A stretch of DNA of 64,000 nucleotides from Heminiphilus faecis (GCF_008728965.1 NZ_VSMC01000009.1:49968-113967), one strand, 5' to 3'. Numbered from the stretch's first letter, positions 9,803 to 19,867 are shown. Numbers and translations are program-made. The notes: generated from the letters alone by a model not told the origin.

Positions 9803-10186
9803 TTATTTGGAATTTTTCTTCTCGATAAGTTCGATGAGTTCGCGAAGTTCGTCGGCCGTTATCTTTTCTTCTTCGACCAGAGTAGATACAGCTCCGAAGT
9901 AGCTGTTGCCAAAATAACTCTTTATGAGATTACCGAATCTTTTACGGCGGAAGTCTTCCATGCGAGCCACTGCGTAATACTGATATGAGCCGCCGAGTTC
10001 ATTGTGCGACACGAAGCCTTTTTTCTCCAGTATCCTTACGAAAGTCGATACGGTGTTGAAATGTGGCTTAGGGTCGGGGAGCAACTCAACGAGCTGCTTT
10101 ACAAATAGGGGGCCATGCGCCCAGAAGAGATGCATCAATTGCTCTTCTTTGTCAGTCAGGCTGTCTTTCTTTTTCTGTCGTGTCAT
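9803..10186 (-). CDS. BlaI/MecI/CopY-family transcriptional repressor
   Basis: A 127-residue winged-helix repressor of the penicillinase-repressor family. LTDKEEQLMHLFWAHGPLFV and HFNTVSTFVRILEKKGFV are the typical winged-helix segments; the C-terminal half (ITADELRELIELIEKKNSK) is the dimerisation region. Known members are cleaved or released when the partner M56 peptidase is activated, and the partner is the next gene downstream. The promoter lies immediately upstream. I did not find a clear TACA-TGTA dyad, so the operator is not assigned. Targets other than its own operon are unknown. Confidence 0.92.
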   Translation of the reverse strand: MTRQKKKDSLTDKEEQLMHLFWAHGPLFVKQLVELLPDPKPHFNTVSTFVRILEKKGFVSHNELGGSYQYYAVARMEDFRRKRFGNLIKSYFGNSYFGAVSTLVEEEKITADELRELIELIEKKNSK

Positions 10187-10207
10187 TGCTGCTGTTTTTA
10201 ATTACGG

Positions 10208-10238
10208 CAAATATAAAACGAATATTTTAGTTGCGCAA
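10208..10238 (-). promoter_or_regulatory. Promoter of the blaI-M56 operon
   Basis: Minus-strand TATATTTG (10215-10208) with TTG (10238-10236) exactly 20 bases upstream. The -7 box starts about 22 bases before the blaI ATG, so the leader is very short. Confidence 0.7.
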
Positions 10239-10401
10239 GCGTTTCTAACGAAATTATTAGTTATTCTTCCCGATTTGTAAAATTCTCTTCGATTCTTTAA
10301 TTTTGCACAACAGAATTGTGTGTCGAGATGCGTTTTTAATAAATTTTGGCATGACATTTGCTGTAATTAAACAACATCGGGATAAAAATAGCTCTCTTAA
10401 A

Positions 10402-10432
10402 TTGTTTTATGAAGATATTCGAGTTAATTTTG
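10402..10432 (+). promoter_or_regulatory. Promoter of tig
   Basis: TTG (10402-10404), a 20-base spacer, then TAATTTTG (10425-10432): a full Bacteroidetes consensus, 42 bases before the tig ATG. Confidence 0.72.
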
Positions 10433-10474
10433 TGCCGAAATTAAACCAGACAAGGTAGAAACAAATATAATTTT

Positions 10475-11836
10475 ATGAACGTAACATTAGAAAAGACCAG
10501 CGAAGTGAGTGCAAAACTCAACGTGTCTATTGAAGAGAACGACTACAAGGACAAAGTTGTAAAGGAACTTAAAGAGATAGGAAAGAAACATGCCATTCCC
10601 GGATTTCGTCAGGGACATGTTCCTTTTGGCGAGCTCAACCGTCGCTTTGGAAAGCAGGTGACCAGCGATGTCATAAACAACGAAGTGTATGACGCCGTGA
10701 TAGGATACATCCGTGACAATAAACTTGCCGTACTCGGCGAGCCTATACCCGTGGAGGTAAAGGAACTTGACCTTAAGAACGAGAAAGACTTTTCGTTCAG
10801 CTATGAACTCGCTCTTGTTCCTGAAATCAATGTCACACTTGACAAAGACGTTCACCTTCCTTACTATAACATAGAGGTAAGCGAGGATATGATCAACGAG
10901 CAGGACAAGAACTTCCGTGAACGCTTCGGCGCACAGGTGCCCGGCGAAGAAGTTGAAGCCAACTCTCTTGTTAAAGGCTCGATAATGGAACTTGACGAAG
11001 CCGGAAACGTAAAGACTTCCGACGACGCCATACAGATGATAAACGGCATCGTAGCTCCCATGTATTTCAAGGATAAAGCGGAAGCCGACAAGTTTATCGG
11101 TAAAAAGGTCAATGACAAGGTAGTTTTCAATCCGTGGAAAACGTGTGAAGGTAATGCCGCAGAGCTTTCTTCGATGCTTGGTGTCGACAAGAGCAAGGCT
11201 GCCGATATAAAAGGTGATTTCGAATTATCGATTTCGGAGATTATCGTTTTGCGTCCTGCTGAACTCGGTCAGGAGCTATACGACAATGTTTTAGGCAAAG
11301 ACAAAGCCACTACCGAAGAAGAGTACCGCAATGCACTGAAAGACATGATTGCCCGTGAACTTTCACGCAACAGCGAAATGCTTTTCCGAGTTGACACTGA
11401 AAAAGCTATGATGGAAAAGTACGGTGACATGGAACTGCCTGTAGAAATTCTCAAAAAATGGCTCATACGTCGTAACGACGAACTCAACGACGCTAACATC
11501 GACGAGGAATATGCAAAAATGGAGCAGGGCTTGAAATGGCAGCTCATAAAAGAGCGTATCGGTGAGATATGCCAGATAAAGATTGAAGAGCAGGATCTCA
11601 TCGGACACGCCAAAATGATTGCCTCCATGCAGTTTGCTCAATACGGCATGACTAATATGGACGATGACACACTGACCGACTATGCCAAGCGCATTCTCGC
11701 TGACAAGAACTATCGTCCCAGAATAGTTGAAGAGGTCGGCGACATAAAATTGTTTGCGGCAGTAAAAGAAGCCGTGACGATTAACGCTGAAAACGTGACA
11801 CTTGACAAATTTAAAGAAATAGCGACAAAACAATAA
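10475..11836 (+). CDS. tig: Trigger factor, ribosome-associated chaperone
   Basis: A 453-residue cytosolic chaperone that binds nascent chains at the ribosome exit tunnel. The N-terminal domain has the ribosome-binding signature region IPGFRQGHVP near residues 42-52 (canonical GFRxGKxP; the Lys is His here). A central FKBP-like domain is degenerate at about 150-240, and the long helical C-terminal arms follow. The product is somewhat longer than E. coli trigger factor (432). It is followed by clpP and clpX on the same strand, the usual tig-clpP-clpX order, with a hairpin and a separate promoter between tig and clpP. Confidence 0.92.
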   Translation: MNVTLEKTSEVSAKLNVSIEENDYKDKVVKELKEIGKKHAIPGFRQGHVPFGELNRRFGKQVTSDVINNEVYDAVIGYIRDNKLAVLGEPIPVEVKELDLKNEKDFSFSYELALVPEINVTLDKDVHLPYYNIEVSEDMINEQDKNFRERFGAQVPGEEVEANSLVKGSIMELDEAGNVKTSDDAIQMINGIVAPMYFKDKAEADKFIGKKVNDKVVFNPWKTCEGNAAELSSMLGVDKSKAADIKGDFELSISEIIVLRPAELGQELYDNVLGKDKATTEEEYRNALKDMIARELSRNSEMLFRVDTEKAMMEKYGDMELPVEILKKWLIRRNDELNDANIDEEYAKMEQGLKWQLIKERIGEICQIKIEEQDLIGHAKMIASMQFAQYGMTNMDDDTLTDYAKRILADKNYRPRIVEEVGDIKLFAAVKEAVTINAENVTLDKFKEIATKQ

Positions 11837-11860
11837 TCTGGTCTTGTCTTAAATTAAATC

Positions 11861-11888
11861 ACGGAGCGGCGCCATGGTGTCGCTCCGT
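11861..11888 (+). terminator. Hairpin after tig
   Basis: ACGGAGCG (11861-11868) pairs with CGCTCCGT (11881-11888), and four more inner pairs including G-T wobbles reduce the loop to CATG. It is GC-rich but not followed by a T run, so it may be a weak terminator or a 3'-end stabiliser. Confidence 0.55.
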
Positions 11889-11931
11889 GTATGTATCGAC
11901 ACATCAATACATACAATAATTCTTGCAAAAT

Positions 11932-11963
11932 TTGCATATTTCTGATTTTTTATTGTATCTTTG
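11932..11963 (+). promoter_or_regulatory. Promoter of clpP
   Basis: TTG (11932-11934), a 21-base spacer, then TATCTTTG (11956-11963), 31 bases before the clpP ATG. Confidence 0.65.
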
Positions 11964-11994
11964 AGTAGCCAATACTAAATATCTTACAAAATAT

Positions 11995-12684
11995 ATGAAC
12001 AACGACTTTAGAAATTATGCTGTAAAGCATTTAGGTATGAACGGGCTTGCCCTTGACCAATACATTGCAGCAACCGGTGGCGCCAACATAACATCCAGCT
12101 ATATATCACCCACGATTATTGAAGAACGTCAGCTTAACGTGGCCCAGATGGACGTATTCTCACGTCTGATGATGGACCGCATCATATTTCTCGGGACCGA
12201 CGTAAACGATTATACCGCCAATGTCATACAGGCACAATTGCTGTATCTTGACACCTCAGATCCCGGAAAAGACATATCCATATACATCAACTCGCCCGGC
12301 GGATCCGTATATGCCGGCCTCGGCATATATGATACAATGCAGTATGTGGCCAGCGATGTGGCCACGATATGTACCGGTATGGCCGCATCTATGGCTGCCG
12401 TACTTCTCGTGTCGGGAGAAAAAGGCAAACGCTTTGCTCTAAAACACTCGCGCGTCATGATACATCAGCCGATGGGAGGCGCGCAGGGGCAGGCTTCAGA
12501 TATTGAAATTACCGCACGCGAAATCCAAAAGTTGAAAAAAGAATTGTATTCGATCATAGCCGACCATTCCGGCATGTCATATGATAAGGTAGAGAAAGAC
12601 TCCGATCGCGATTATTGGATGACTGCGGAAGAGGCCAAGGAATATGGCATGATTGACAACGTACTTGTTAAAGCAAACCGTTAA
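11995..12684 (+). CDS. clpP: ATP-dependent Clp protease proteolytic subunit
   Basis: Serine peptidase that forms the double-heptamer chamber used by ClpX. The catalytic Ser is in [10 protein letters not shown] near residue 131 and the catalytic His in RVMIHQP near 157; the oxyanion-strand region [12 protein letters not shown] precedes them. At 229 residues it is longer than E. coli ClpP because of an N-terminal leader ([18 protein letters not shown]) that may be processed. clpX starts 9 bases after the stop, so the two are cotranscribed. Confidence 0.97.
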   Translation: MNNDFRNYAVKHLGMNGLALDQYIAATGGANITSSYISPTIIEERQLNVAQMDVFSRLMMDRIIFLGTDVNDYTANVIQAQLLYLDTSDPGKDISIYINSPGGSVYAGLGIYDTMQYVASDVATICTGMAASMAAVLLVSGEKGKRFALKHSRVMIHQPMGGAQGQASDIEITAREIQKLKKELYSIIADHSGMSYDKVEKDSDRDYWMTAEEAKEYGMIDNVLVKANR

Positions 12685-12693
12685 GAGGCGGAT

Positions 12694-13947
12694 ATGGCAA
12701 AAAAGACTGACACGACCAAATGTTCGTTCTGCGGACGACCGGCCGACATGGCTGAAGTGATGGTACCGTCGGCGAGTTCGCCCAACACTTATATCTGTTC
12801 CGATTGCGTAGAGGCCATAGACGACCTGCTGAAAGAATATCGTCAGGAGTCTAAAGCTTCTGGCGACTCTACTCTCACCGAAATGAGCAGTGTGCCCAAA
12901 CCCAAGGAGATATATGAATTCCTTAATAAATATGTCATCGGGCAGGATGATGCTAAAAAATATCTGTCTGTGGCGGTATACAACCACTACAAGCGTCTTG
13001 CTCAATCGTCAGATGACGATGTAGACATAGAAAAGAGCAACATCATACTTGTCGGGCCGACAGGAACGGGCAAGACTCTGCTTGCCAAAACTATAGCAAA
13101 GATGCTTGATGTGCCGTTTACTATAGTTGACGCGACAGTGCTTACACAGGCGGGATACGTAGGTGAGGATATCGAGAGCCTGCTCACTCGACTGCTTCAG
13201 GTAGCCGATTATGATGTGGCAAAAGCGGAAAAAGGCATAGTGTTTATTGATGAAATAGACAAGATAGCGCGCAAGGGCGACAATCCTTCGATAACACGCG
13301 ATGTAAGTGGCGAGGGTGTTCAACAGGGCTTGCTGAAGTTGCTTGAGGGATCGGTGGTGAATGTGCCGCCCCAAGGTGGCAGAAAACACCCCGAACAGCG
13401 CATGATACCTGTCGATACAAAAAATATCCTTTTTATATGCGGTGGTGCGTTCGACGGCATAGAGCAGAAGATAGCTCACCGTATGAACACTCATGTCGTA
13501 GGATATTCTACCGATCCGGCCCGTCAGCGCGTGCAACGCGACAACTATCTTAAATTTGTCGCTCCCCAAGACTTGAAATCCTACGGGCTTATACCGGAGA
13601 TAATAGGCCGCCTCCCGATTCTTACCAATCTTGAACCTCTTGACCGTGATGCTTTGCGTCGGGTCCTTACAGAACCGAAAAATGCCATCGTACGTCAATA
13701 CAAGAAGCTTTTTGAGATGGACGGAGTGAAACTTGAGTTTACCGATAGTGCGCTTGACCTTATTGTGGACAAAGCCCTTGAGTATAAACTTGGAGCACGT
13801 GGATTGCGCTCGATCGTAGAGACGATAATGATTGACTCTATGTTTGACGTACCGTCATCCGATACCGATGCTTTTACGGTGACTGATGAATATGCGTTGG
13901 AAAAACTGCGTAAGGCCAATTTTGAATTGAACAGAATAACAGACTGA
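12694..13947 (+). CDS. clpX: ATP-dependent Clp protease ATP-binding subunit ClpX
   Basis: AAA+ unfoldase, 417 residues, that feeds substrates to ClpP. The N-terminal zinc-binding domain has CSFCGRPAD and YICSDCVE within the first 45 residues. Walker A is [10 protein letters not shown] near 120, Walker B is [11 protein letters not shown] near 187, and the family segment [16 protein letters not shown] follows. The sensor-2 region [10 protein letters not shown] is near the C-terminus. It is coupled to clpP upstream; recQ begins 21 bases downstream. Confidence 0.97.
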   Translation: MAKKTDTTKCSFCGRPADMAEVMVPSASSPNTYICSDCVEAIDDLLKEYRQESKASGDSTLTEMSSVPKPKEIYEFLNKYVIGQDDAKKYLSVAVYNHYKRLAQSSDDDVDIEKSNIILVGPTGTGKTLLAKTIAKMLDVPFTIVDATVLTQAGYVGEDIESLLTRLLQVADYDVAKAEKGIVFIDEIDKIARKGDNPSITRDVSGEGVQQGLLKLLEGSVVNVPPQGGRKHPEQRMIPVDTKNILFICGGAFDGIEQKIAHRMNTHVVGYSTDPARQRVQRDNYLKFVAPQDLKSYGLIPEIIGRLPILTNLEPLDRDALRRVLTEPKNAIVRQYKKLFEMDGVKLEFTDSALDLIVDKALEYKLGARGLRSIVETIMIDSMFDVPSSDTDAFTVTDEYALEKLRKANFELNRITD

Positions 13948-13968
13948 TATATAACAGGACGCAACCTT

Positions 13969-16155
13969 ATGACCATGGCAAAAAATACTTCACTTGCCGA
14001 AGAATTAAAACGGCATTTTGGATTTGACACCTTTAAGGGCAATCAGGAAGCCATCATTTCCAACCTTCTGGATGGAAACGACACCTTTGTGCTCATGCCT
14101 ACCGGAGGAGGCAAATCGTTATGTTATCAATTGCCTGCGCTCATAATGGAAGGAACCGCCATAGTCATTTCACCGTTGATCGCTCTGATGAAAAATCAGG
14201 TTGATGCCATGCGCAGCTTCAGTGAAGATGACAATGTGGCCCACTTCCTTAACTCGTCCTTGAATAAAACAGCTATAGATCAAGTAAAAAGCGACATCAT
14301 CGCCCGTAAGACCAAGTTGTTGTACGTGGCGCCCGAGTCGCTTACAAAAGAAGAGAATATTGAGTTTCTGAAAACAGTTCCCATCTCTTTTTATGCTGTC
14401 GACGAAGCACACTGCATATCGGAGTGGGGGCATGACTTTCGACCGGAGTACCGACGTATTCGTCCTATTATAAACGAGATATGTCGCCGACCGGTTATCG
14501 CGCTCACGGCTACGGCAACTCCTAAAGTACAGCACGATATACAAAAGAATCTCGGTATGCAGAACGCTACCGTATTCAAGTCGTCATTCAACCGTCGTAA
14601 CCTGTTTTATGAAGTGCGGCCCAAAACGCCCAATATAGACCGCGATATAATAAAGTATATCAAAAGTCAAGAGGGAAAAAGCGGTATAATATACTGTCTG
14701 AGCCGTAAAAAAGTGGAAGAATTGGCCGAGATACTTCGCGTCAATGACATAAGAGCATTGCCTTATCATGCCGGCATGGATGTGGCTACACGTTCAGCCA
14801 ACCAAGATGCTTTTCTGTTGGAAAAAGTTGATGTGATAGTGGCTACGATAGCGTTTGGCATGGGCATAGATAAGCCTGACGTCAGATTTGTGATACACTA
14901 TGATATACCTAAATCTCTTGAAGGTTACTATCAGGAGACAGGACGTGCCGGACGCGACGGCGGTGAAGGCCGCTGTATAGCCTTCTACATCAACAAGGAC
15001 CTTGTAAAAATGGAGAAGTTTATGCAGGGGAAGCCACTTGCCGAACAGGAAATAGGCAAACAGCTGCTTCTTGAGACTGCTTCTTATGCCGAGTCGTCGA
15101 TATGCCGAAGAAAGTCGTTGTTGCATTACTTCGGAGAAGAGTATAATGAAGATAACTGCGGGAACTGTGACAATTGTTTAAATCCCAAAAAACAAGTGGA
15201 AGCAAAAGATGAATTGTGCGCCGTAATCGAAACGGTTACAGCCCTTAAGGAAAAATTCAAAGCAGACCAAGTAATTGATGTGATGCTTGGCAAAAATACA
15301 GCTACAGTAAAATCATATAATCAATCTGAACTTGAAGTATTCGGATGTCTTCAGGGTACTGATGCCAAAACAGCCAATACGATTATCCGTCAAGCTATTA
15401 TTGCAGGATATCTTGATAAGGATATCGAGAACTTCGGATTGTTGAAAGTCACAAAAAAAGGAAAGGATTTCTACAAAAAGCCTACATCCTTTAAAATAGT
15501 GGAAGATAACGACTTCAATGAAGACGAAGAGGAGATTATAGTAAAAGGTGGTGCGGCCTGTGCCGTGGATCCAGAACTGTACAACATTCTTAAGGATTTG
15601 CGCAAGAAAATGGCCAAGAAACTTGGCTTGCCGGCATATGTCATATTTCAAGACCCTTCGCTTGAAGCGATGGCCACTACCTATCCTATTACAGTGGAAG
15701 AACTGCAAAACATCCCCGGAGTAGGAGTCGGCAAGGCAAAAAGATATGGCGAAGACTTCGTTAATGTCATAAAAGCTCATGTCGAAGAAAACGAAATCGA
15801 ACGTCCCGAGGATCTTAGAGTCCGTAGTGTCGCAAACAAGAGCAAGCTGAAGATTTACATAATACAGGGTATTGACCGCAAAATACCGTTGGACGCACTT
15901 GCCGAAAGCAAAGGACTTGAATTTGGCGAACTTCTTGATGAGATTGAAGCCATTGTATATTCTGGCACCAAAATAAGTATTGATTATTACATAAATGAAG
16001 TGATGGATGATGACCGGCAGGAGGATATATTCGATTACTTCAAAGAGAGTGAAAGCGACGACATAAACGAAGCCATAGATGAGCTCGGCAACGAATATTC
16101 AGAGGAAGAGATAAGACTTATCCGCATAAAGTTCCTTTCGGAAATGGGCAATTGA
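13969..16155 (+). CDS. recQ: ATP-dependent DNA helicase RecQ
   Basis: A 728-residue superfamily-2 3'-5' helicase for recombination and repair. Walker A is MPTGGGKSLCYQLPA near residue 45 and the DEAH box is AVDEAHCISEWGHDFRPEYR near 145. The motif-VI region QETGRAGRDG is near 325. The zinc-binding Cys cluster of the RecQ-C-terminal domain is CRRKSLLHYFGE then CGNCDNC (about 373-405). An HRDC domain follows (near 535-615, LRKKMAKKLGLPAYVIFQD), then an acidic tail. ATGs at 13969 and 13975 are both possible; the first is given. Placement directly after clpX with a 21-base gap suggests readthrough. Confidence 0.95.
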   Translation: MTMAKNTSLAEELKRHFGFDTFKGNQEAIISNLLDGNDTFVLMPTGGGKSLCYQLPALIMEGTAIVISPLIALMKNQVDAMRSFSEDDNVAHFLNSSLNKTAIDQVKSDIIARKTKLLYVAPESLTKEENIEFLKTVPISFYAVDEAHCISEWGHDFRPEYRRIRPIINEICRRPVIALTATATPKVQHDIQKNLGMQNATVFKSSFNRRNLFYEVRPKTPNIDRDIIKYIKSQEGKSGIIYCLSRKKVEELAEILRVNDIRALPYHAGMDVATRSANQDAFLLEKVDVIVATIAFGMGIDKPDVRFVIHYDIPKSLEGYYQETGRAGRDGGEGRCIAFYINKDLVKMEKFMQGKPLAEQEIGKQLLLETASYAESSICRRKSLLHYFGEEYNEDNCGNCDNCLNPKKQVEAKDELCAVIETVTALKEKFKADQVIDVMLGKNTATVKSYNQSELEVFGCLQGTDAKTANTIIRQAIIAGYLDKDIENFGLLKVTKKGKDFYKKPTSFKIVEDNDFNEDEEEIIVKGGAACAVDPELYNILKDLRKKMAKKLGLPAYVIFQDPSLEAMATTYPITVEELQNIPGVGVGKAKRYGEDFVNVIKAHVEENEIERPEDLRVRSVANKSKLKIYIIQGIDRKIPLDALAESKGLEFGELLDEIEAIVYSGTKISIDYYINEVMDDDRQEDIFDYFKESESDDINEAIDELGNEYSEEEIRLIRIKFLSEMGN

Positions 16156-16184
16156 TGCAATTTGCTCAAATATAAGCCGTATTG

Positions 16185-16235
16185 CATGCACTTTTGTTTG
16201 AAATAATCTATATTTTAAACAAAAGTGCATGTTTT
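16185..16235 (+). terminator. Strong terminator after recQ
   Basis: A perfect 15-base inverted repeat (16185-16199 and 16217-16231, arm CATGCACTTTTGTTT) with a 17-base loop, followed by TTTT. It separates the tig-clp-recQ block from purU. Confidence 0.75.
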
Positions 16236-16258
16236 ATTGCTGTTTATCTGTCAATTTA

Positions 16259-16289
16259 TTGTCAAAAAGGGGAGTATTCACTATATTTG
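16259..16289 (+). promoter_or_regulatory. Promoter of the purU-his run
   Basis: TTG (16259-16261), a 20-base spacer, then TATATTTG (16282-16289), 20 bases before the purU ATG. It is the only clear promoter before the six-gene run ending at 20544. Confidence 0.72.
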
Positions 16290-16308
16290 CATGCAATTAA
16301 ATTGACTA

Positions 16309-17178
16309 ATGGAGAAAAAAGACAAGAATACGGCCATTTTACTGATGCATTGCCCCGACCAGCCGGGCATTATAGCCGTCATAACCGAATTTATTGATGT
16401 CAATGGTGGTAATATAGTATATCTCGACCAGTATGTTGACAGAATAAACGGCATATTTTATATGCGTGTGGAGTGGGAATTAGACAACTTCATAATACCC
16501 AAAGATAAAATAGGCGAGTATTTTGATACACTCTATGCAAAGCGGTATAACTTGAATTATACTCTGAAATTTTCAGAAAAGCGTCAGCGTATGGCTATTT
16601 TCGTCAGCAAGATGTCGCATTGTCTTTATGATATTCTTGCCCGCTACATATCAGGAGAATGGGACGTTGAGATTCCTGTTATAATTAGCAATCATCCTGA
16701 CCTCGCAGTTGTTGCCAAGCAGTTTGACATACCGTTTGAAGTCATACCCATAACAAAAGAAACCAAGGCTGAAATGGAGGCTCGGGAGTTTGAAATACTC
16801 GAGTCATATAACATTGATTTCATAGTCCTTGCACGTTATATGCAAGTTCTTTCAGAAGACTTCATTCGGCGTTATCCCCACCATATAATAAACATTCATC
16901 ACTCATTTCTACCTGCGTTTGTCGGGGCAAAACCATATCATGCAGCCTACGACCGTGGAGTAAAACTGATAGGAGCCACAAGCCATTATGTGACGCCCGA
17001 TCTTGATGCCGGTCCTATAATCGAACAGGACATAACCCGTGTCACCCATAAGGATACGGTTGACGATCTTGTAAAAAAAGGACGTGACCTTGAAAAGATT
17101 GTGCTTTCAAGAGCCGTCGAAAAACATATACAACGTAAGATCCTGACTTATAATAATAAAACCATCGTTTTCAGTTAA
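16309..17178 (+). CDS. purU: Formyltetrahydrofolate deformylase
   Basis: Hydrolyses 10-formyltetrahydrofolate to tetrahydrofolate and formate, balancing one-carbon pools. The N-terminal ACT domain (1-85, LLMHCPDQPGIIAVITEFI) is followed by a formyltransferase-like hydrolase domain. The active-site segments are INIHHSFLPAFVGAKPY and the Asp-bearing TPDLDAGPIIEQD near residue 233. 289 residues is standard for PurU, and the ACT domain separates it from PurN. hisH begins one base after the stop, so it heads the his run. Confidence 0.95.
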   Translation: MEKKDKNTAILLMHCPDQPGIIAVITEFIDVNGGNIVYLDQYVDRINGIFYMRVEWELDNFIIPKDKIGEYFDTLYAKRYNLNYTLKFSEKRQRMAIFVSKMSHCLYDILARYISGEWDVEIPVIISNHPDLAVVAKQFDIPFEVIPITKETKAEMEAREFEILESYNIDFIVLARYMQVLSEDFIRRYPHHIINIHHSFLPAFVGAKPYHAAYDRGVKLIGATSHYVTPDLDAGPIIEQDITRVTHKDTVDDLVKKGRDLEKIVLSRAVEKHIQRKILTYNNKTIVFS

Positions 17179-17179
17179 G

Positions 17180-17770
17180 ATGGACGTCGCGATAATTAAA
17201 TATAACGCCGGCAATAACTTTTCTGTTATGTGCGCATTAAGGCGTCTTGGTGTCGATGCGGTGCTTACTGACGACAAGGATGTCATTACAAACGCGCCTA
17301 AAGTTATTTTTCCGGGAGTGGGTGAAGCGGCATCAGCTATGTCTTATCTAAAAGCTCACGGTCTTGATCGTGTGATTCGCGATTTGCGCCAGCCGGTTCT
17401 TGGTATATGTATCGGACAGCAGCTTTTATGTCGCCATTCTGAAGAGAATGATGTCGAATGCCTTGGCATATTCGATACTGATGTGCGGCGTTTTGAAGCA
17501 CAGTCACGATTAGACAAGATACCGCATATGGGCTGGAATACGGTTCATCATTTGCGAAACGGCATTGTCAGCAAACAGCTCGACGGTCAGTATGTCTATT
17601 ATGTACATAGCTATTATGTGCCTGTAGGACCGTATACGGATTCCGTTACAGAATACATATTGCCATTCAGCGCATCTATGCACAAAGACAACTTTTATAC
17701 TACACAGTTTCACCCTGAAAAGAGCGGTGGAATAGGAGAACTCATCCTAAAAAACTTTCTGGAGCTATGA
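17180..17770 (+). CDS. hisH: Imidazole glycerol phosphate synthase, glutamine amidotransferase subunit
   Basis: Class-I glutaminase that supplies ammonia to HisF. The nucleophile elbow is LGICIGQQLL (Cys near residue 76) and the His-Glu pair is in QFHPEKSG near 177-179. The N-terminus VAIIKYNAGNNFSVMCALRRL is typical. 196 residues, normal length. The stop overlaps the hisA start as ATGA (4 bases), which indicates translational coupling. Confidence 0.96.
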   Translation: MDVAIIKYNAGNNFSVMCALRRLGVDAVLTDDKDVITNAPKVIFPGVGEAASAMSYLKAHGLDRVIRDLRQPVLGICIGQQLLCRHSEENDVECLGIFDTDVRRFEAQSRLDKIPHMGWNTVHHLRNGIVSKQLDGQYVYYVHSYYVPVGPYTDSVTEYILPFSASMHKDNFYTTQFHPEKSGGIGELILKNFLEL

Positions 17771-18489
17771 TTGACATAATACCTGCAATTGACATAATAG
17801 GAGGTAAATGCGTGCGGCTTACAAAAGGTGACTATGGGCAGGCTCGGATTTATAGCGACAACCCGCTTAATGTGGCTCGACGTTTTGAGGATGCTGGTTG
17901 TCGTCGGTTGCATCTCGTCGATCTTGACGGTGCTAAATCGAAGCATGTTGTTAATCATGCCGTATTGGAAAGAATTGCATCCCATACCGGACTTGTCGTT
18001 GATTTCGGTGGCGGCATAAAAAGCGATGAAGACATAAGAATCGCGTTTGACAGTGGTGCTTCGATGATAACCGGAGGAAGCGTGGCCGTCAATCAGCCCG
18101 ATACGTTTGAATACTGGCTGACTGTATACGGACCCGATAAAATCATACTTGGAGCCGATGCTCGTGACGGCAGGATCAGTACATCTGGATGGTTGCACGA
18201 TTCTGAAATGGAACTAATACCGTTTGTCCGTTTTTATTGCAAAAAAGGTATAACTCAAGTAATCTCCACCGATATAAACGTTGACGGCACTCTTTCCGGA
18301 CCTTCGATCGGCATGTATACGAAGCTTCTGAACGAGCTACCGTCCGTATACGTTATAGCAAGCGGCGGAGTCGGTTCAATCGCCGACATTGACGCTCTGC
18401 ATGCTGCTTCTGTTCCGGCGGTAATAGTCGGAAAAGCATTTTATGAAGGGCGTATAACATTAAAGGATATTGAACACTATAATTATTAA
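17767..18489 (+). CDS. hisA: Phosphoribosylformimino-5-aminoimidazole carboxamide ribotide isomerase
   Basis: TIM-barrel isomerase converting ProFAR to PRFAR. The first catalytic Asp is in [14 protein letters not shown] and the second in [13 protein letters not shown] near residue 130; phosphate-binding GGGIKSDED and [10 protein letters not shown] loops are present. 240 residues, normal. It overlaps hisH by 4 bases and precedes hisF, which uses its product. Confidence 0.96.
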   Translation: MIDIIPAIDIIGGKCVRLTKGDYGQARIYSDNPLNVARRFEDAGCRRLHLVDLDGAKSKHVVNHAVLERIASHTGLVVDFGGGIKSDEDIRIAFDSGASMITGGSVAVNQPDTFEYWLTVYGPDKIILGADARDGRISTSGWLHDSEMELIPFVRFYCKKGITQVISTDINVDGTLSGPSIGMYTKLLNELPSVYVIASGGVGSIADIDALHAASVPAVIVGKAFYEGRITLKDIEHYNY

Positions 18490-18495
18490 ATTATC

Positions 18496-19254
18496 ATGCT
18501 CGCCAAGCGCATTATACCATGTCTTGATGTAAAGGACGGCACTACGGTAAAAGGTGTTAACTTCGTCAATTTCCGCGAAGCTGGTGATCCTGTCGAACTG
18601 GGGAAGCGATACAGTGACGCAGGTGCCGACGAGTTGGTATATCTTGACATAACAGCTTCTCATGAAGGCCGGCGCACATTTGTTGAACTCGTAAAACGTG
18701 TGGCTTCTGCCATAAACATACCGTTTACAGTCGGAGGTGGCATTTCGGACATCGATGATGTTGAAAAACTGCTTGATGCAGGTGCCGATAAAATCTCAAT
18801 CAACTCTGCTGCGATACGCAACCCGGAATTGATTGACGGAATAGCGTCACGATTCGGGTCACAGGTCTGTGTTGTCGCGATTGATGCCAAGACAACAGCC
18901 GAAAATGAATGGATATGTTATCTTAACGGTGGCCGCATACCTACCGGCAAAACCTTGTTTGAATGGGCTAAAGAAGCACAGGAAAGGGGAGCCGGCGAAA
19001 TACTTTTTACAAGTATGGATCACGACGGAGTAAAATCCGGTTTTGCCAATAACGCATTGGCGGCACTGAATGACATATTGTCGATTCCGGTCATAGCTTC
19101 AGGCGGAGCGGGTAGCTACAAGGATTTTTACGATGTATTCACAATAGGGAAGGCTGATGCGGCCTTGGCGGCAAGCATATTCCATTTTAACGAGATTTCA
19201 GTCGAAAGACTGAAAAGATATTTGAACGAACGAAATATTACAGTAAGATTATAA
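18496..19254 (+). CDS. hisF: Imidazole glycerol phosphate synthase cyclase subunit
   Basis: TIM-barrel cyclase that, with HisH, turns PRFAR plus ammonia into imidazole glycerol phosphate and AICAR. The catalytic Asp residues are in [18 protein letters not shown] (near 11) and [12 protein letters not shown] (near 130). The phosphate loops [10 protein letters not shown] and [10 protein letters not shown] are present. 252 residues, normal. Six bases after hisA. Confidence 0.97.
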   Translation: MLAKRIIPCLDVKDGTTVKGVNFVNFREAGDPVELGKRYSDAGADELVYLDITASHEGRRTFVELVKRVASAINIPFTVGGGISDIDDVEKLLDAGADKISINSAAIRNPELIDGIASRFGSQVCVVAIDAKTTAENEWICYLNGGRIPTGKTLFEWAKEAQERGAGEILFTSMDHDGVKSGFANNALAALNDILSIPVIASGGAGSYKDFYDVFTIGKADAALAASIFHFNEISVERLKRYLNERNITVRL

Positions 19255-19267
19255 TAAAAGCACAAAT

Positions 19268-19867
19268 ATGGCAGACTTGGATTTCAATAAGTTAAACGGT
19301 CTTGTCCCTGCGATTATTCAGGACGCAAGGACTAAAAACGTACTTATGCTCGGTTTTATGAATGAAGAAGCATATGACAAGACCGTAAAGACGGGAAAAG
19401 TGACTTTTTTCAGCCGCACTAAAAATCGGCTATGGACTAAAGGGGAGGAAAGCGGACACTTTCTGAACGTTGTATCAATGCAGGTTGACTGCGACCGCGA
19501 TACGTTGTTGGTTTTGGTAAATCCCGTTGGTCCTACATGTCATAAGGGCACTGATACATGTTTCGGAACTTCCAACGATGCTGGTGTTGAATTTCTGCAT
19601 TATCTTCAGGAATTTATAATAAAACGCCATGACGAGATGCCGGAAGGATCTTATACGACATCTCTATTCAAGAAAGGTGTGAATCGTATGGCACAGAAGG
19701 TTGGAGAGGAAGCCGTCGAAACCGTGATAGAAGCAACCAACGGCACCGACGACCGACTCATATATGAAGCATCCGACCTCATATATCATCTTATCGTATT
19801 GCTGACGTCCAAAGGTCACCGCATTGAAGAATTGGCTGAAGAGCTTGCCAAACGTCATAAAGAATAA
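19268..19867 (+). CDS. hisIE: Bifunctional phosphoribosyl-AMP cyclohydrolase / phosphoribosyl-ATP pyrophosphatase
   Basis: Catalyses histidine steps 2 and 3. The N-terminal HisI domain (about 1-110) has the zinc- and magnesium-binding segments VDCDRDTLLV and PTCHKGTDTCFG, the latter close to the canonical CHTGxxSCF. The C-terminal HisE domain has the motif NRMAQKVGEEAVETVIEA near residue 140. 199 residues, as expected for the fused form. 13 bases after hisF. Confidence 0.95.
   Translation: MADLDFNKLNGLVPAIIQDARTKNVLMLGFMNEEAYDKTVKTGKVTFFSRTKNRLWTKGEESGHFLNVVSMQVDCDRDTLLVLVNPVGPTCHKGTDTCFGTSNDAGVEFLHYLQEFIIKRHDEMPEGSYTTSLFKKGVNRMAQKVGEEAVETVIEATNGTDDRLIYEASDLIYHLIVLLTSKGHRIEELAEELAKRHKE

Noticed and set aside
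10187..10260. BlaI operator (TACA-TGTA dyad) upstream of blaI
   Set aside because: I searched the promoter region by eye and found no convincing dyad of that type, so no operator is annotated.
12577..13005. Minus-strand frame spanning the clpP-clpX junction
   Set aside because: It overlaps two conserved genes and has no recognisable domain.
13009..13698. 229-residue frame antisense to clpX
   Set aside because: Shadow frame; clpX is complete and conserved on the other strand.
16231..16308. Histidine leader peptide or attenuator before purU-hisH
   Set aside because: No His-rich short frame and no alternative hairpins; only the recQ terminator and a promoter are seen.
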